Shown here: positions 7,490-16,800 of the stretch, one piece after another | How the letters are laid out: each line of letters starts with the position of its first letter | Position numbering within the stretch: the stretch's first letter is position 1 | DNA from: Actinokineospora pegani | Lineage (GTDB): Bacteria; Actinomycetota; Actinomycetes; Mycobacteriales; Pseudonocardiaceae | Direction of reading: 5' to 3' | NCBI RefSeq assembly: GCF_009745975.1 | Contig: NZ_WHOL01000109.1 | Coordinates: 1-34,440 of the forward strand | Length of the DNA: 34,440 nt | Position numbers and translations under genes: made by a program | The notes under the pieces: generated by a model | Databases searched by the model: none | Told to the model about the DNA's origin: nothing | The model's input: the letters and a program-made list of their open reading frames with translations, nothing else

Positions 7490-7511
7490 ACCCAGTTCGA
7501 TCCTTTATAGA

Positions 7512-7612
7512 CACACGGTGGGTCGTGTGGCGATGACGCACACCCTTGTTGGGGTGTAACAGGAACAAGGGCACAGAAGCGGGATGGTTTGGCGGCCACC
7601 GCTTCTGTGCCC
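7512..7612 (+). promoter_or_regulatory. Stacked and mutually exclusive hairpins before the transfer genes
   Basis: Three perfect stems lie in the 144-bp gap: CACACG/CGTGTG (7512-7529), CCCTTGTT/AACAAGGG (7543-7571) and GGGCACAGAAGCGG/CCGCTTCTGTGCCC (7569-7612, 14 bp). The second and third share GGG at 7569-7571, so they cannot both form completely, as in an attenuator switch. No U-tract follows the 14-bp stem. A cis site for transfer or replication is also possible. Confidence 0.5.
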
Positions 7613-7633
7613 GTCCACTCGCGGGAGCAGACG

Positions 7634-7819
7634 ATGGCAACTGTAGAAGAACAACACGGGGTCCGGTCAACCCGGGTCACCCGTACGCACGCTGAAACGG
7701 ACACACCCCGATGCGGGCGGTGCCACAGGTTCGCCCGGCTACTGCCCGGGGAGACGGTGTGCGCCTCCTGTGCGGGGATGTTGGCGCTCGATTTCGCCCC
7801 GGGTGGGGGTGGTCGGTGA
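7634..7819 (+). CDS. Small zinc-ribbon peptide (61 aa)
   Basis: CGRC and CASC, about 17 residues apart, form a likely zinc ribbon in the C-terminal half (from about residue 27). The ATG at 7634 has GGGAG six bases upstream; an earlier in-frame start lies inside the 14-bp hairpin and is less likely. The stop overlaps the start of the FtsK-type gene as TGATG, so the two are coupled. The function is unknown; tiny zinc-ribbon proteins are common companions of AICE transfer genes. Confidence 0.6.
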   Translation: MATVEEQHGVRSTRVTRTHAETDTPRCGRCHRFARLLPGETVCASCAGMLALDFAPGGGGR

Positions 7820-9285
7820 TGGGTTCCCGATGGGTTGACCCCGCACCGCTGGAAGTCGCCCGGCCCCGGCTTCCGTGGTGGACGCTGCTGCCCGGCGGAG
7901 CGAAACTCGTCCTAGCCCCGCTCGCCCTGGTGGTCGTCGCGGTGTGGCTGGTGGGCAAGGCGGCCCGGTTCGCTTGGTACTACCCGGTGACCGTGCTCGG
8001 CGCCCTGGTGGCGGCCGTGGTCTACCGGGTCGGTGGGTGGTGGTTGCTCGGCGGCCTGGCCCTCGGCGTGGTCTTGGGCGGCGGTGTGTGGTGGTGGCGG
8101 GACACCGATGGGTTCCGGCAGCGGGTTCGCTGGGTGCGGACGGAGGCCAGGCGGGCGGGTGTCTACGCGGGGCAGTGGCGCACGGTGATGCGGCTGTGCT
8201 CCCTCGACGGGACCGCGCGGGGGCGGGAGTACCTGCCTCGGTTGAGGCGGACCCGGTCGGACTGGTGGCGCGACACGGTCCGGGTCCGGATGGTTAAGGG
8301 TCAAGCCCCGGAGCAGTGGGAGGCGCGGGCCTCCGGGTTGGCGCACGCCTTCGGTGCCCGCTCCTGCCGGGTCCGGGTCCTGTCCCCCGGCACGCTCGCG
8401 CTCGACCTGGTGCACTCCGATCCCCTGGTCAACGTCGTGCCGGTGCCCGGGATGAGCGAGGAAGCCGCGGTGGACCTCAAGCGGGTGACCGTGGGCGTCA
8501 CCGAGACCGGTAAGCCCTGGCGGCTGCGCCTGCTCGGCGGGCAACACCTCATCGTCGGGGTCCAGGGCGCGGGCAAAGGGTCTGTCCTGTGGTCGGTGCT
8601 GTGGGCGATCGCCCCGTTGATCCGCACCGGGGCCGTGCGGGTCGTGGGGATCGACCCCAAGGGCGGGATGGAACTCGGACAGGCTCCCGAGCTGTTCTCG
8701 CAGGTGGTCTACGACAACGGCCCCGACGCGGTCGAGCTGCTGGAAAAGGTCGCCGGGCAGGTGCGGGAGCGGGCGGGACGCTACCGGGGAGTCCGGCGGT
8801 GGTGGTCACGGGACACCGGGGAACCGTTCACGCTCCTGGTCGTCGATGAGCTGGCGGACCTGATCGCCTACCAGCCGGACCGGAAGTTGCGGGAGCGGGC
8901 GCAACTGGCGTTGCAGACGATCACCTCGCAGGGTCGGGCGCCGGGGTTCGGGGTGTTGGCGTTGGTGCAGGACCCGCGCAAGGAGATCGTGCCGTTCCGG
9001 AACCTGTTCACCACCCGCACCGCCCTGCGCCTGGATGAGGCGACCCAAGTTGACATGGTCTTGGGCGACGGTGTCCGGGCCAGGGGTGCGACAGCGCATG
9101 AGATCAGCGAGCACACCCCCGGCGTCGGGTGGGTCAAGGAAGACGGGCAACGCGAACCGGTCAGGGTGCGGGCCTTCTACCCGACCGACACCAATCTCGT
9201 CGAGCTGCGCCACTACGTCACCGGGACCTCCGCGGCCATCGTCCCGTTCCCCGACCGCACCACCTCGGAGAAGGAGGCGGCATGA
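7819..9285 (+). CDS. FtsK/SpoIIIE-type conjugal transfer ATPase (TraSA/TraB-like)
   Basis: This 488-residue protein has two to three hydrophobic segments in the first about 95 residues (LVLAPLALVVVAVWLV, then LLGGLALGVVLGGGV), a linker, and an FtsK-like motor domain. Walker A is GVQGAGKG at 247-254 (K253) and Walker B is LLVVDELADL with D343-E344. In actinomycete elements this single membrane-bound hexameric pump moves double-stranded DNA between hyphae and is sufficient for transfer. The ATG at 7819 overlaps the previous stop, and the stop overlaps the repSA start (ATGA). The length is normal and no lesion is seen, so the transfer function may survive even though replication and integration genes are broken. 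Confidence 0.92.
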   Translation: MGSRWVDPAPLEVARPRLPWWTLLPGGAKLVLAPLALVVVAVWLVGKAARFAWYYPVTVLGALVAAVVYRVGGWWLLGGLALGVVLGGGVWWWRDTDGFRQRVRWVRTEARRAGVYAGQWRTVMRLCSLDGTARGREYLPRLRRTRSDWWRDTVRVRMVKGQAPEQWEARASGLAHAFGARSCRVRVLSPGTLALDLVHSDPLVNVVPVPGMSEEAAVDLKRVTVGVTETGKPWRLRLLGGQHLIVGVQGAGKGSVLWSVLWAIAPLIRTGAVRVVGIDPKGGMELGQAPELFSQVVYDNGPDAVELLEKVAGQVRERAGRYRGVRRWWSRDTGEPFTLLVVDELADLIAYQPDRKLRERAQLALQTITSQGRAPGFGVLALVQDPRKEIVPFRNLFTTRTALRLDEATQVDMVLGDGVRARGATAHEISEHTPGVGWVKEDGQREPVRVRAFYPTDTNLVELRHYVTGTSAAIVPFPDRTTSEKEAA

Positions 9286-10890
9286 ACGACATACCAGTGA
9301 TCAAGCTCCGCGGCCCACTCTCCGCGGACGTGATCACAGCGGCGGCGGAGCAGCACGGGGTGTGTGTCCGGCCGTTCACGATGGAGGTCACCGATAACAC
9401 CACCGGCGCCGTGCGGTACATCGGCGTCCCTTGTGGCTCCACAGTGGAATCCGTGTGCGGGCCGTGCGCCAAGAAGGCCAAGGCGTTGCGGATGGTCCAG
9501 TGCCGCGAGGGCTGACACATGACATCAGAACCCATCGACCGCCGGGCCAAGCCCACCGACGAACAACAATCCATAATGGAGTTCCGGGCCGACCTGGTCA
9601 GCGCCTACCGGGCCGCTGTCGACGCGGGCGAGGCCGGACACGCCGACGAACTCCGCGATGAGATCCGGTCGGTGGATGAGGAACTGCACGCCTCCGGTGT
9701 CCGGGGCCGGTTGCCCAACCCAGACGGGGCACCCAAGAAGCCCCCGACCCGGTCCACCCGGCGGCGCCAGGACGCGCCGAACCTTCCGCGGCTCAAGGTC
9801 GCAGAACGCACGGTCGGCCGCGAGTACGCAGGAGGGTTCCGGCCCTCGATGTTCATCACCCTGACCTGCGACACCTACGGCCCAGTCCGCGGGGACGGGT
9901 CACCGGTCAACCCCGCCACCTACGACTACCGGCGGGCAGCACGCGACGCGGTCCACTTCGCGTCCCTGGTCGACCGGTGGTGGCAGAACCTCCGCCGCGC
10001 AGTGGGGTGGGATGTGCAGTACTTCGCCACCGTCGAACCGCAGAAGCGCACCGCCCCGCACCTACACGCGGCCATCCGGGGCAGCGTCCCGCACGAGATC
10101 ATCCGACAGGTCACCGCCGCGACCTACCTCCAAGTCTGGTGGCCACCCCACGACGAACCCGAGTACGGCGGCTACCGACTCCCCGTCTGGGACCCGGACC
10201 AGCGGGCGTTCGTCGACCCCGACAGCCGCACAGCCCTCACCACCTGGGCGGACGCGGTCGACCAGGTCGAGGTTCCCGCCCACGTGTCGACCTTCGGAGC
10301 GCAAGTGCACTCCAAGGGCATCCTCGGCGGCACAGAGGAGGCCGGGCGGCACATCGGCTACCTCACCAAGTACTTGACCAAGTCGACCGGTGAGGTGGTC
10401 GAGGCCACCACCCAGGCTCAACACGCGCACCACGACCGGTTGCACGCGGAGCTTCAACTCACCCCATGCTCACCCCGCTGCGCGGTCTGGCCGCTCCACG
10501 GGGTCCAACCCCAAGGGCGCCACGAACAAGCTCACCCCCGGGCACTGCAAAGGGCGCGCACACCGTCGAACCACCCTCGGGCTTCCCGGCCGCCGGGTCC
10601 TGGTCTCCCGGAAGTGGTCAGGCAAAGCAGTCGCCGAACACAAAGCCGAACGCGGTGAGTTCGTCCGCACCATGCTCGCCGCTGTCGGGATCAACAAGCC
10701 GCGGCAAGACCCCACCCGGCTCACCTGGCGAAAACTCTCCCCCGGCGACACCAACGCCCCACCCAGAGCGCACCTGCTCATGCACGCGATCTCCGAACGC
10801 ATCACCTGGCGGGCCGAGTACGAACGCGCCCTACTCGCAGCCCAACCACCCGACCCAACTCTTTCAGCAACTCCGCCGATAGCGGCCTGA
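9282..10890 (+). pseudogene. repSA: RepSA-type rolling-circle replication initiator, broken by a stop and a frameshift
   Basis: The gene encodes the AICE replication initiator. An N-terminal Cys-rich part (CGPCAKKAK, QCREG) runs into TGA at 9513-9515, where homologues as I recall them have Trp (TGG). Reading continues in frame from ATG 9519. The HUH-type part is intact: PHLHAAIRG supplies the His pair and GYLTKYLTKS the Tyr. At the CCCC run 10509-10512 one extra C shifts the frame: the frame used up to there ends at 10658, while the expected C-terminus (PKGATNKLTPG, GRRVLVSRKWSG) continues in the next frame to 10890. Two independent lesions argue for a decayed gene, though a sequencing error in the C run is possible. 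A shortened 9519-10658 product might still be made. Confidence 0.85.
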
Positions 10891-10903
10891 CCAGGGGGAA
10901 CAG

Positions 10904-11122
10904 ATGATGAACCAAATGATCGACGGACGTTGGTACACCACTGAGCAGCTAGCTCGGTTGCTGCACGTGGATGCCTCAACGGTGCGGAGGTGGCGCACGT
11001 TGGAGCCCTTTTACGGGCCTGCCTTCGTGCGCGTCTCGGACCGAGTAGTGGTCTACGCGGCTGCCGATGTTGAGGCTTGGCTGTGGTCGCGGCGCACCGA
11101 CCCCGGGGAGATGGCGGCATGA
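10904..11122 (+). CDS. xis: Excisionase, MerR-like HTH (Xis)
   Basis: This is a 72-residue winged-helix protein with the pattern YTTEQLARLLHVDASTVRRW followed by VYAAADVEAWL, typical of small excisionases. In AICEs, Xis bends DNA at the att site and turns the integrase towards excision. It has AGGGGG upstream of ATG 10904 (a second ATG at 10907 is possible). The stop overlaps the integrase start as ATGA, the usual coupled xis-int arrangement. It appears intact, although its partner gene is interrupted. Confidence 0.88.
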   Translation: MMNQMIDGRWYTTEQLARLLHVDASTVRRWRTLEPFYGPAFVRVSDRVVVYAAADVEAWLWSRRTDPGEMAA

Positions 11123-11552
11123 CGGACAAGGCGCAGTTGCCCATCGGCGTCAAGCTGAACCCGGACATCGAGTACCGGGCAAACCGGCCTTCGCCCTTCC
11201 GTGCTCGGATCCGGTGGACCGAACCGGCGACCCGAAAACGGGACTCGGTCTCGGAGTCTTTCGCCACTCGGGAGGAGGCGGACGCGTGGATTCGGGACAT
11301 GCAGGCGGCGGCGCGGGGGTTGAACCCTCGAACTGCGGTCATGAGCCTGGCCGACTACGGCGACGCGAACATGGAACTCGCCATGCGCGGCCTTGAGGCC
11401 AAGACCACGGTTCCTTACGGGGCCGGGTGGCGGCTTCGCGTGGTGCCGACCCTGGGGCACATCCCGGTGTCGATGGTGTCCAACGGTGCCATTGACCGTG
11501 CTGTGTATGGGTGGATTGCCGACGAGTGCGGGCGGTCCACCGTGAAGAACTC

Positions 11553-12597
11553 GGCAGGTTCAGGCGGTCGTAGCATGTGATCTTGGTGTTCGGTGGGGAA
11601 GGATTCCCTGTCGTGCGCAGGATGTTGACGTTGGCTGATTGGGAGGAGATCTCCCGGGGCTTGGTGGAGTTGTTGGAGTTCAAGGTCATCGCCGTGCGGA
11701 TCGGTCGTGATCCGTCGGTCGTCTCGCGTGAGGTGGGCCGTCATGGTGGTCGGGGCGGGTATCGGGCGGTGGCGGCTGACACCGTGGCGACGGTGGCCCG
11801 TTCCCGGCCGAAGGTAATGGCGGTGGACCGGTCGGCCCGGACGCGGGCGCGGGTGTGGTCGTTGTTGCGTCTGGGCTGGTCACCTGCCTCGATCGCGGGC
11901 CGGTTGGCACGGCAGCATCGGGCCGGGGACCCTTGCCGGGTGAGTCACGAGGCGATCTATCAGTGGGTGTATGCCCAGCCGGTCGCGACGCTGCGCCGGG
12001 AGTTGATCGCGTTGCGCACCGGCCGGAGCAAGCGGACCGGTCCGCGTTCGGCTCCGGCGCCGAGGATTCGGGAGCCCCGTTACCTCGATGAGCGCCCTGA
12101 CGAGGTGCAGGGGCGTGCTGTGCCTGGTCACTGGGAGGGGGATCTGGTGATCGGCAAGGGCGGCAAGAGCGCGGTGGTGACCCTGGTCGAGCGCACGAGC
12201 AGGTTCTTGATCCTGGTCCCGTTGACCGGGCGGGACTCGTTGACGGTGACCCAGGCGATCATCGCCGCCGTCGGCGATCTCCCGGCCACAGTGAAGCGGT
12301 CGTTGACGTGGGACTGCGGGTCGGAAATGGCTCTGCACAAGGATGTCACGGCGACCGGGCTGCCGGTGTTCTTCGCCCACCCGCACTCACCGTGGGAACG
12401 CGGCAGCAACGAGAACCTCAACCGGATCGTGCGGGAATACCTGCCCAAAGGTGTGGAGATCACCAGCGACCCCACCTACCTGGCAGCGATCGCCGCGGAG
12501 ATCAACGACCGACCCCGTAAACTCCACGACTGGAAGAAGCCCAGCGAGGTATTCACCGAACTCCTCGAAACAGATGCTTCCACCGCCTGAACTCGCC
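11553..12597 (+). mobile_element. IS30-family insertion sequence, 1045 bp
   Basis: Terminal inverted repeats begin GGCAGGTTCAGGCGGT (left) and GGCGAGTTCAGGCGGT (reverse complement of right), 14 of 16 matching. They are flanked by a 3-bp duplication CTC (11550-11552 and 12598-12600). Removing the element plus one CTC restores the integrase frame, which supports these exact ends. Length and duplication size fit the IS30 family. Confidence 0.9.
11577..12590 (+). CDS. IS30-family transposase
   Basis: It is a DDE transposase with an N-terminal HTH (LTLADWEEISRGL, then DPSVVSREVGRHGG) and the IS30-type catalytic domain. The acidic residues lie in GHWEGDLVIG, LTWDCGSEMA and SPWERGSNENLNR. The frame is open over 337 residues, so the element may still be active. 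The annotated GTG at 11577 is the longest option; GTG 11613 behind a GGGGAAGGA site and ATG 11622 are equally plausible starts. Confidence 0.93.
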   Translation: MILVFGGEGFPVVRRMLTLADWEEISRGLVELLEFKVIAVRIGRDPSVVSREVGRHGGRGGYRAVAADTVATVARSRPKVMAVDRSARTRARVWSLLRLGWSPASIAGRLARQHRAGDPCRVSHEAIYQWVYAQPVATLRRELIALRTGRSKRTGPRSAPAPRIREPRYLDERPDEVQGRAVPGHWEGDLVIGKGGKSAVVTLVERTSRFLILVPLTGRDSLTVTQAIIAAVGDLPATVKRSLTWDCGSEMALHKDVTATGLPVFFAHPHSPWERGSNENLNRIVREYLPKGVEITSDPTYLAAIAAEINDRPRKLHDWKKPSEVFTELLETDASTA

Positions 12598-13368
12598 CTC
12601 CCTTGCCGCTCTGGTGCGCGTGATGGAGCAGGCGAAGCGCGACGGCCTGGTTGACCGGAATCCGGCTGAGGTCCGCGGTTGGCAGCGTGAGTACAAGCGT
12701 GCCGAGGATGAGCTGGAGAATCCGCGGGAGTTGGCCATACCAAACTGGGAGACGTTGAACCGCTTGGCCGAGGCGTTGATGACGCGATCTGCGGACGGTT
12801 ACCAGGGATGGGGCCACGTGGTGTTGTTCGCCGCGTGCACGGCCGCGCGGATCGGAGAGGTCTCCGGGTGCCGGGTGAAAGACATCGACACCCGGAATTG
12901 GATCTGGACGGTTCGCAGGCAGACGACGACCGCACCCGGTGGGCTGGTCGACAAGGGCACCAAGGGGCGGAGGGCTCGCGAGGTGCCGTTGATCGCCGAA
13001 ATCCGTGAACTGATCCAACAGCGCATCGCGAATGTCGATCGAGACCCGGAAGCCCGCTTGTTTACTGGGCCTCGGGGCGGCCGGATCACCACGGCCGTCT
13101 TCCGGGACGCGACTCATTGGGATGAGGTGGTGGCGCGGTTCGGGTTCGATCATTTGCGGCGTCACGACCTGCGGCACACCGGGCTCACGTGGATGGCTGA
13201 TGCCGGGGTGCCGGTCCACGTCTTGCAGAAGATCGCGGGGCACGGGTCGATCACGACGACTCAGCGGTACCTACACCCGGACCGTCAGTCGATCGATGAT
13301 GCCGGGACGATGCTCTCCGCCCACCTGCACGCACCGCGGGGACCCAAGCTGAGGGCCGTCTAGCCGGT

Positions 13369-13387
13369 TGGTCCCCGTTTGGTCCCC
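13369..13387 (+). promoter_or_regulatory. Candidate integrase arm-type sites, right end of the AICE
   Basis: TGGTCCCC occurs at 13369-13376 and 13380-13387, in the same orientation and spacing as at 1103-1121. It starts a few bases after the int stop, between int and the terminator/att b. Confidence 0.55.
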
Positions 13388-13435
13388 AACGGTGTCAGGA
13401 GTTGACCACGGACATGATCGTCCACAAAACAGCAA

Positions 13436-13477
13436 AGAGCCCTCTGAGCTGGACTTTTGTCCGACTCAGAGGGCTCT
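13436..13477 (-). terminator. Terminator hairpin beside att b
   Basis: A 13-bp perfect stem (AGAGCCCTCTGAG/CTCAGAGGGCTCT) is extended inward by GGAC/GTCC around a four-base loop. On the minus strand it lies 3-4 bp after the tRNA-Pro core and is followed by TTGCTGTTTTG. Its sequence is unrelated to the hairpin at 921-960, but it holds the same place. Confidence 0.8.
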
Positions 13478-13481
13478 CAAC

Positions 13482-13528
13482 GACCGTCGGGCTGACAGGA
13501 TTCGAACCTGCGACCCCTTGACCCCCAG
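13482..13528 (-). other. 47-bp attachment core (att b), 3' part of tRNA-Pro(GGG)
   Basis: It is identical to 961-1007. It separates the AICE, whose int lies just left, from the defence island to the right. The bases after 13528 do not continue the tRNA, so this is an internal junction rather than the intact chromosomal tRNA gene. Confidence 0.9.
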
Positions 13529-13541
13529 TATTACCTTCGCA

Positions 13542-13555
13542 AGCGCTGTTCTCGG
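13542..13555 (+). promoter_or_regulatory. Candidate arm-type site for the element-2 integrase (left end)
   Basis: AGCGCTGTTCTCGG matches AGCGCTGTGCTCGG near the other end of element 2 (34313-34326; also 880-893) at 13 of 14 positions, in the same orientation. Its location, 14 bp from the core, fits an integrase arm site. Confidence 0.4.
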
Positions 13556-13875
13556 ACCGTATTTTCCCTGGTCGCTTACCAGCGTACCACACCAGGTAAA
13601 AGATGCACGGCATTCGCCCGAGTCGATCATTGCCTTTAAGATCGTTTCAAGGTGGTTACCATGCGTGGCGAAGATCCTTATACTTGGGCAAACAATGGCA
13701 ATGTGAGCTGCGAGATCCCTGCGGGAGCACGACGGCAGTACACTCGGCGGCTCTGAGGGCGAACCGTTGTCAAGTTTCTATGCGAGGGAAATTGGTCGAC
13801 CCCATTGACTCAGCAAACCAGCACCGTAGATGCGCTACCTCGCGTGGCTGGACGCACCTGATCGCTCGGCATCGT
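13556..13875. other. Non-coding left end of element 2
   Basis: No gene is supported here. The stretch is less G/C-rich than its neighbours, with a short inverted repeat CTGGT/ACCAG around 13571-13585. Overlapping ORFs have no ribosome site or recognisable content. Confidence 0.4.
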
Positions 13876-16800
13876 TTATTTCGGGCGTGGTGCTGATACT
13901 TCGATCTCGATGACAAAGGGATGGGTCCTGCCTTTGTGCTTGGCGGCGATCTGAGTGGCTTGCGCGTGTAGTTTGGACTTGAGGTCTTGGGCGGACACAT
14001 GCTTGCTGGCTATCGGTCTGCGAGAGTCTTTTGCTGTCCAGTGGTCGAGTCGGTACCAGGCGACGATGTAGATGCCGTCGGCGGTTCGGGTGTCGGTCAT
14101 GTACTGGTCGGCGAGTTGTTCCTCCTGTGACGTGAGGACATCCCTGTGCCAGGGCCCTTTGAGTTCGATGGGAATGGTCAGGTGTTCGCCGTGGCTGCGG
14201 GCGAGCGGTTTGCCGATGACGTCAATTTTGATGTCAGGGCGTTCGCCGGAGTCGCCTTGGTCGGTGGGGCGAATGACGACTTCGCGGTTGACTATGGTGC
14301 CGCGTTGGGCCAGGCGCAGGGTGAGTTCGTGGGTGAGGTAGGCGCCGATCTGCCCTTCGGTTTTGGGTCGCCAGTCGTATCGACCTCTGCTCTTGGGTAT
14401 GGGCTGGCCGTCCCAGAGCAGGTTGTAGTGGGTGTGCAGGTCGAGTTGGATGTCGTTGAGGGTGTCGATGAGGACTTGGGCGAGTTGTGCTGTGTCGTTG
14501 ACGATGCGTCGGGTGCTGTCTGAGAGCAGGGCGTTGACGTGATCTGGCGACAGTCGGGCGCTGTGACGGATGTGGGCTTGGCGGCGTGCGTCTTGGAGCG
14601 CTGTGTTGAGGTGGAATTCATCGGGGAAGTCTGTGACGAGGGCTCTGAGTTGGGAGAGGGCGTCGTCGGTGCCGTATGCGGCGAGCGCGGCTGCGATGGA
14701 GCCGCGCCAGTCATGTGCTTCGTACGCGGCGGTGTGAACGACGAATCCAGACTGGGGGATTGGTTTGTCCGCAGGGAAGATGGAGATGAGCCAACGGTAG
14801 ACCGCCGCGAGTGTCGGCTCGTCGAGTTTGGCAGTGATAGCGGGTGTGCTGCGGTTGCGAAGGAAGTTGATGATTGCTCTGCCGAACTCGGGGTTGCGGT
14901 CGATGTGCGTCTTGATCGCCGGCCAGTTGCCGGTGGGATCAGAGGTCAGCAGGGAGCGGGCGGCCACGGCGGCTACCTGAACGGGCACGGCGTCCTCTGG
15001 CCCGGGCTCGTGCTGGAGGGCCTTCCTCGCTAGTTCTTCTGCTGCGGTGCTATGGGTGACAGCTTGGGAGAGCAGGTCCGCCAGTGTCGCGATGCCAATG
15101 CTGCGATTTGTTTTGGCTGGTAGGGCGAGGAACGATTGTGCATCGCCTTCTGGCTCTGTGTAGGGCGTGTCCGGCGTGGTCGACTGGGTAGTCAGGTCGG
15201 TGATCAAGTCCTCTGCGAGCCGGGTGAGGACGTGCGCAGACGTCGGTGGCAGTTGCGGCAGCAGCGGAGAGGTCTCGTTGTGAGCGAGGTGGGAGCGAAC
15301 GAACCCGTCGATGCTCTTGTTCAACGCTGCGCTTGCGTGAGCGGCGGCCCGTGTGACCAGGGCTTGCCCGGGGTCGTTGGCGTGTCCTTCGAAGCGTCCT
15401 GCTTCCGAGACGATCGCGCCCGTCCAGTTCGCCCAGGTGGATTCGTCCAACGAGTCGAGCAGGTGGTCGGCGTGGGTGTGCAGGTGAGTGAGGGCGGCGA
15501 AGCCGGCTTCAGCACGCCGATCTCCGCCTTTGCCCAGCCACTCTGCTCGGTGATCGTCTTCGCTCGTGAGGTAGACCTGGCAGGCTGCGGTCACCTTGTC
15601 GACGTATGTTGCTGGTGGCCACAACGTCGCCCCAAGCAGTTCCTCCCACAGCCAGGAGTTCTGGGATTTGGGGTGACCGGTGGAAGGGTCGTAGTGGAGG
15701 CGGTGGTAAAGGACCCAGAAGGCTTGGGTGTCACCGTCGACTGCACGGTCAAGCAAATCCCGTTGCTGCTGTTGAAATGCTTCTGCGTCTTTCCAGGGCT
15801 CAGGCAGATCGGGCTCGACTCCCATGACCGGTGGTTGACACCACTGGAGAACTTCGCGGTACACCTGGGCGATGCTCGTGTGGCTTCCCAATGTTTCGAT
15901 CTGCGAATGCAGCCACGGCAGGTCCTTGTGGTCGAGGAGCCTGGCCCGCGGGCCTCGGCGTGGTGGCGTCACCTCGTGGCCGCGCCAGGTGTCGAGGGAT
16001 CTGCCCCAGCTTGCGGCGATGCGTTGGATCCACGCGGAACGTTGTGAAGCAGGGGCGTGTTCAGCCGCGTGGAGCATCGCCCCCGCGAGTCTGAGCCGTA
16101 GTTCACGCACGGAGTCGGGTTCGCTGCCGTCTTCGTTGATGAGGATGATCGCCTCGGGCAGCGGCGGTCGCTCTGCTTTGACGACAAACCACAGAAGTGT
16201 CGAGGCCACTTGATCGGCCAGGTTCATCGCCTGCGGTGATGCCAGTGCTCGCTCCGCGACCGCAACGGCTATGTCCTTGAGCGTGCCGATCCTGGCTCGG
16301 GTGAGGTGTGGGGCTTGCTCGGGTTTGATCTCGTGGTCGTCGTCCCAGTCATGGAAGGCCGAGAGTTCAGCGGGCAGGTCCCCAGTCGCGCCGGCGTGCT
16401 GGATGACCGCTTGGACCAGGTCGAGCATCGCGTGGAGGTCGGCGTCGCGAGCCCGGGTGGAGAAGGAGCTCACCCAGAAGCGGAACGTTCCAAGGTAGTT
16501 GCCTCGGGCAACCGGTTGGAAGTAGGGCTTAGCTTGATCGAAGGTCAGGTACCGTGGCCAGAGCAGGTTGAGCAGGGTTCCCGCCAGTTCCAGGGGGTCG
16601 TCGGGTTGAACGTTTTGCCACGGGGCCGTCGGTGGGGGGATCGACAGCAGGACTTGACGGAGCCGTGCGGCGGTCGCTTCATCGGGGTCAACTGCTAGTG
16701 CGGCTGATGCGGCCGAGGACCGCAGTCCTACGGGGCGTGCGCTGTCCTCGACGACCTGAGCAAGCGGGTCCGCGGTGTCAGGCTGAGCTGAGTCTCGGGC

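Larger units (their letters stand above)
11119..13363 (+). pseudogene. int: AICE tyrosine integrase, split by an IS30-family insertion
   Basis: The 5' part is 11119-11552 and the 3' part is 12601-13363; 12598-12600 is the duplicated target. Joining them restores one frame of about 398 residues across VKNSLAALVRVM. The 3' part carries the catalytic core: Arg in ARIGEVSG, Lys in VDKGTKG, HxxR in RRHDLRHTG, His in IAGHGS and the Tyr nucleophile in TQRYLHPD. The N-terminal arm- and core-binding domains are on the other fragment, so neither piece should recombine alone. In an intact AICE this enzyme would integrate the circle into tRNA-Pro. The insertion looks fairly recent, since no other damage is seen. 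Confidence 0.92.
961..13528 (+). mobile_element. Element 1: pSAM2-like AICE, apparently defective
   Basis: It is bounded by att a and att b. Gene order follows the AICE plan: regulator and Pra, small coupled genes, FtsK-type transfer protein, RepSA-type initiator, Xis, Int, att. Matching TGGTCCCC pairs inside both ends tie the two cores to one element. Two lesions in repSA and an IS30-type insertion in int indicate that it cannot move or replicate on its own. Cargo near the left end is a low-GC ATPase gene. Confidence 0.85.
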
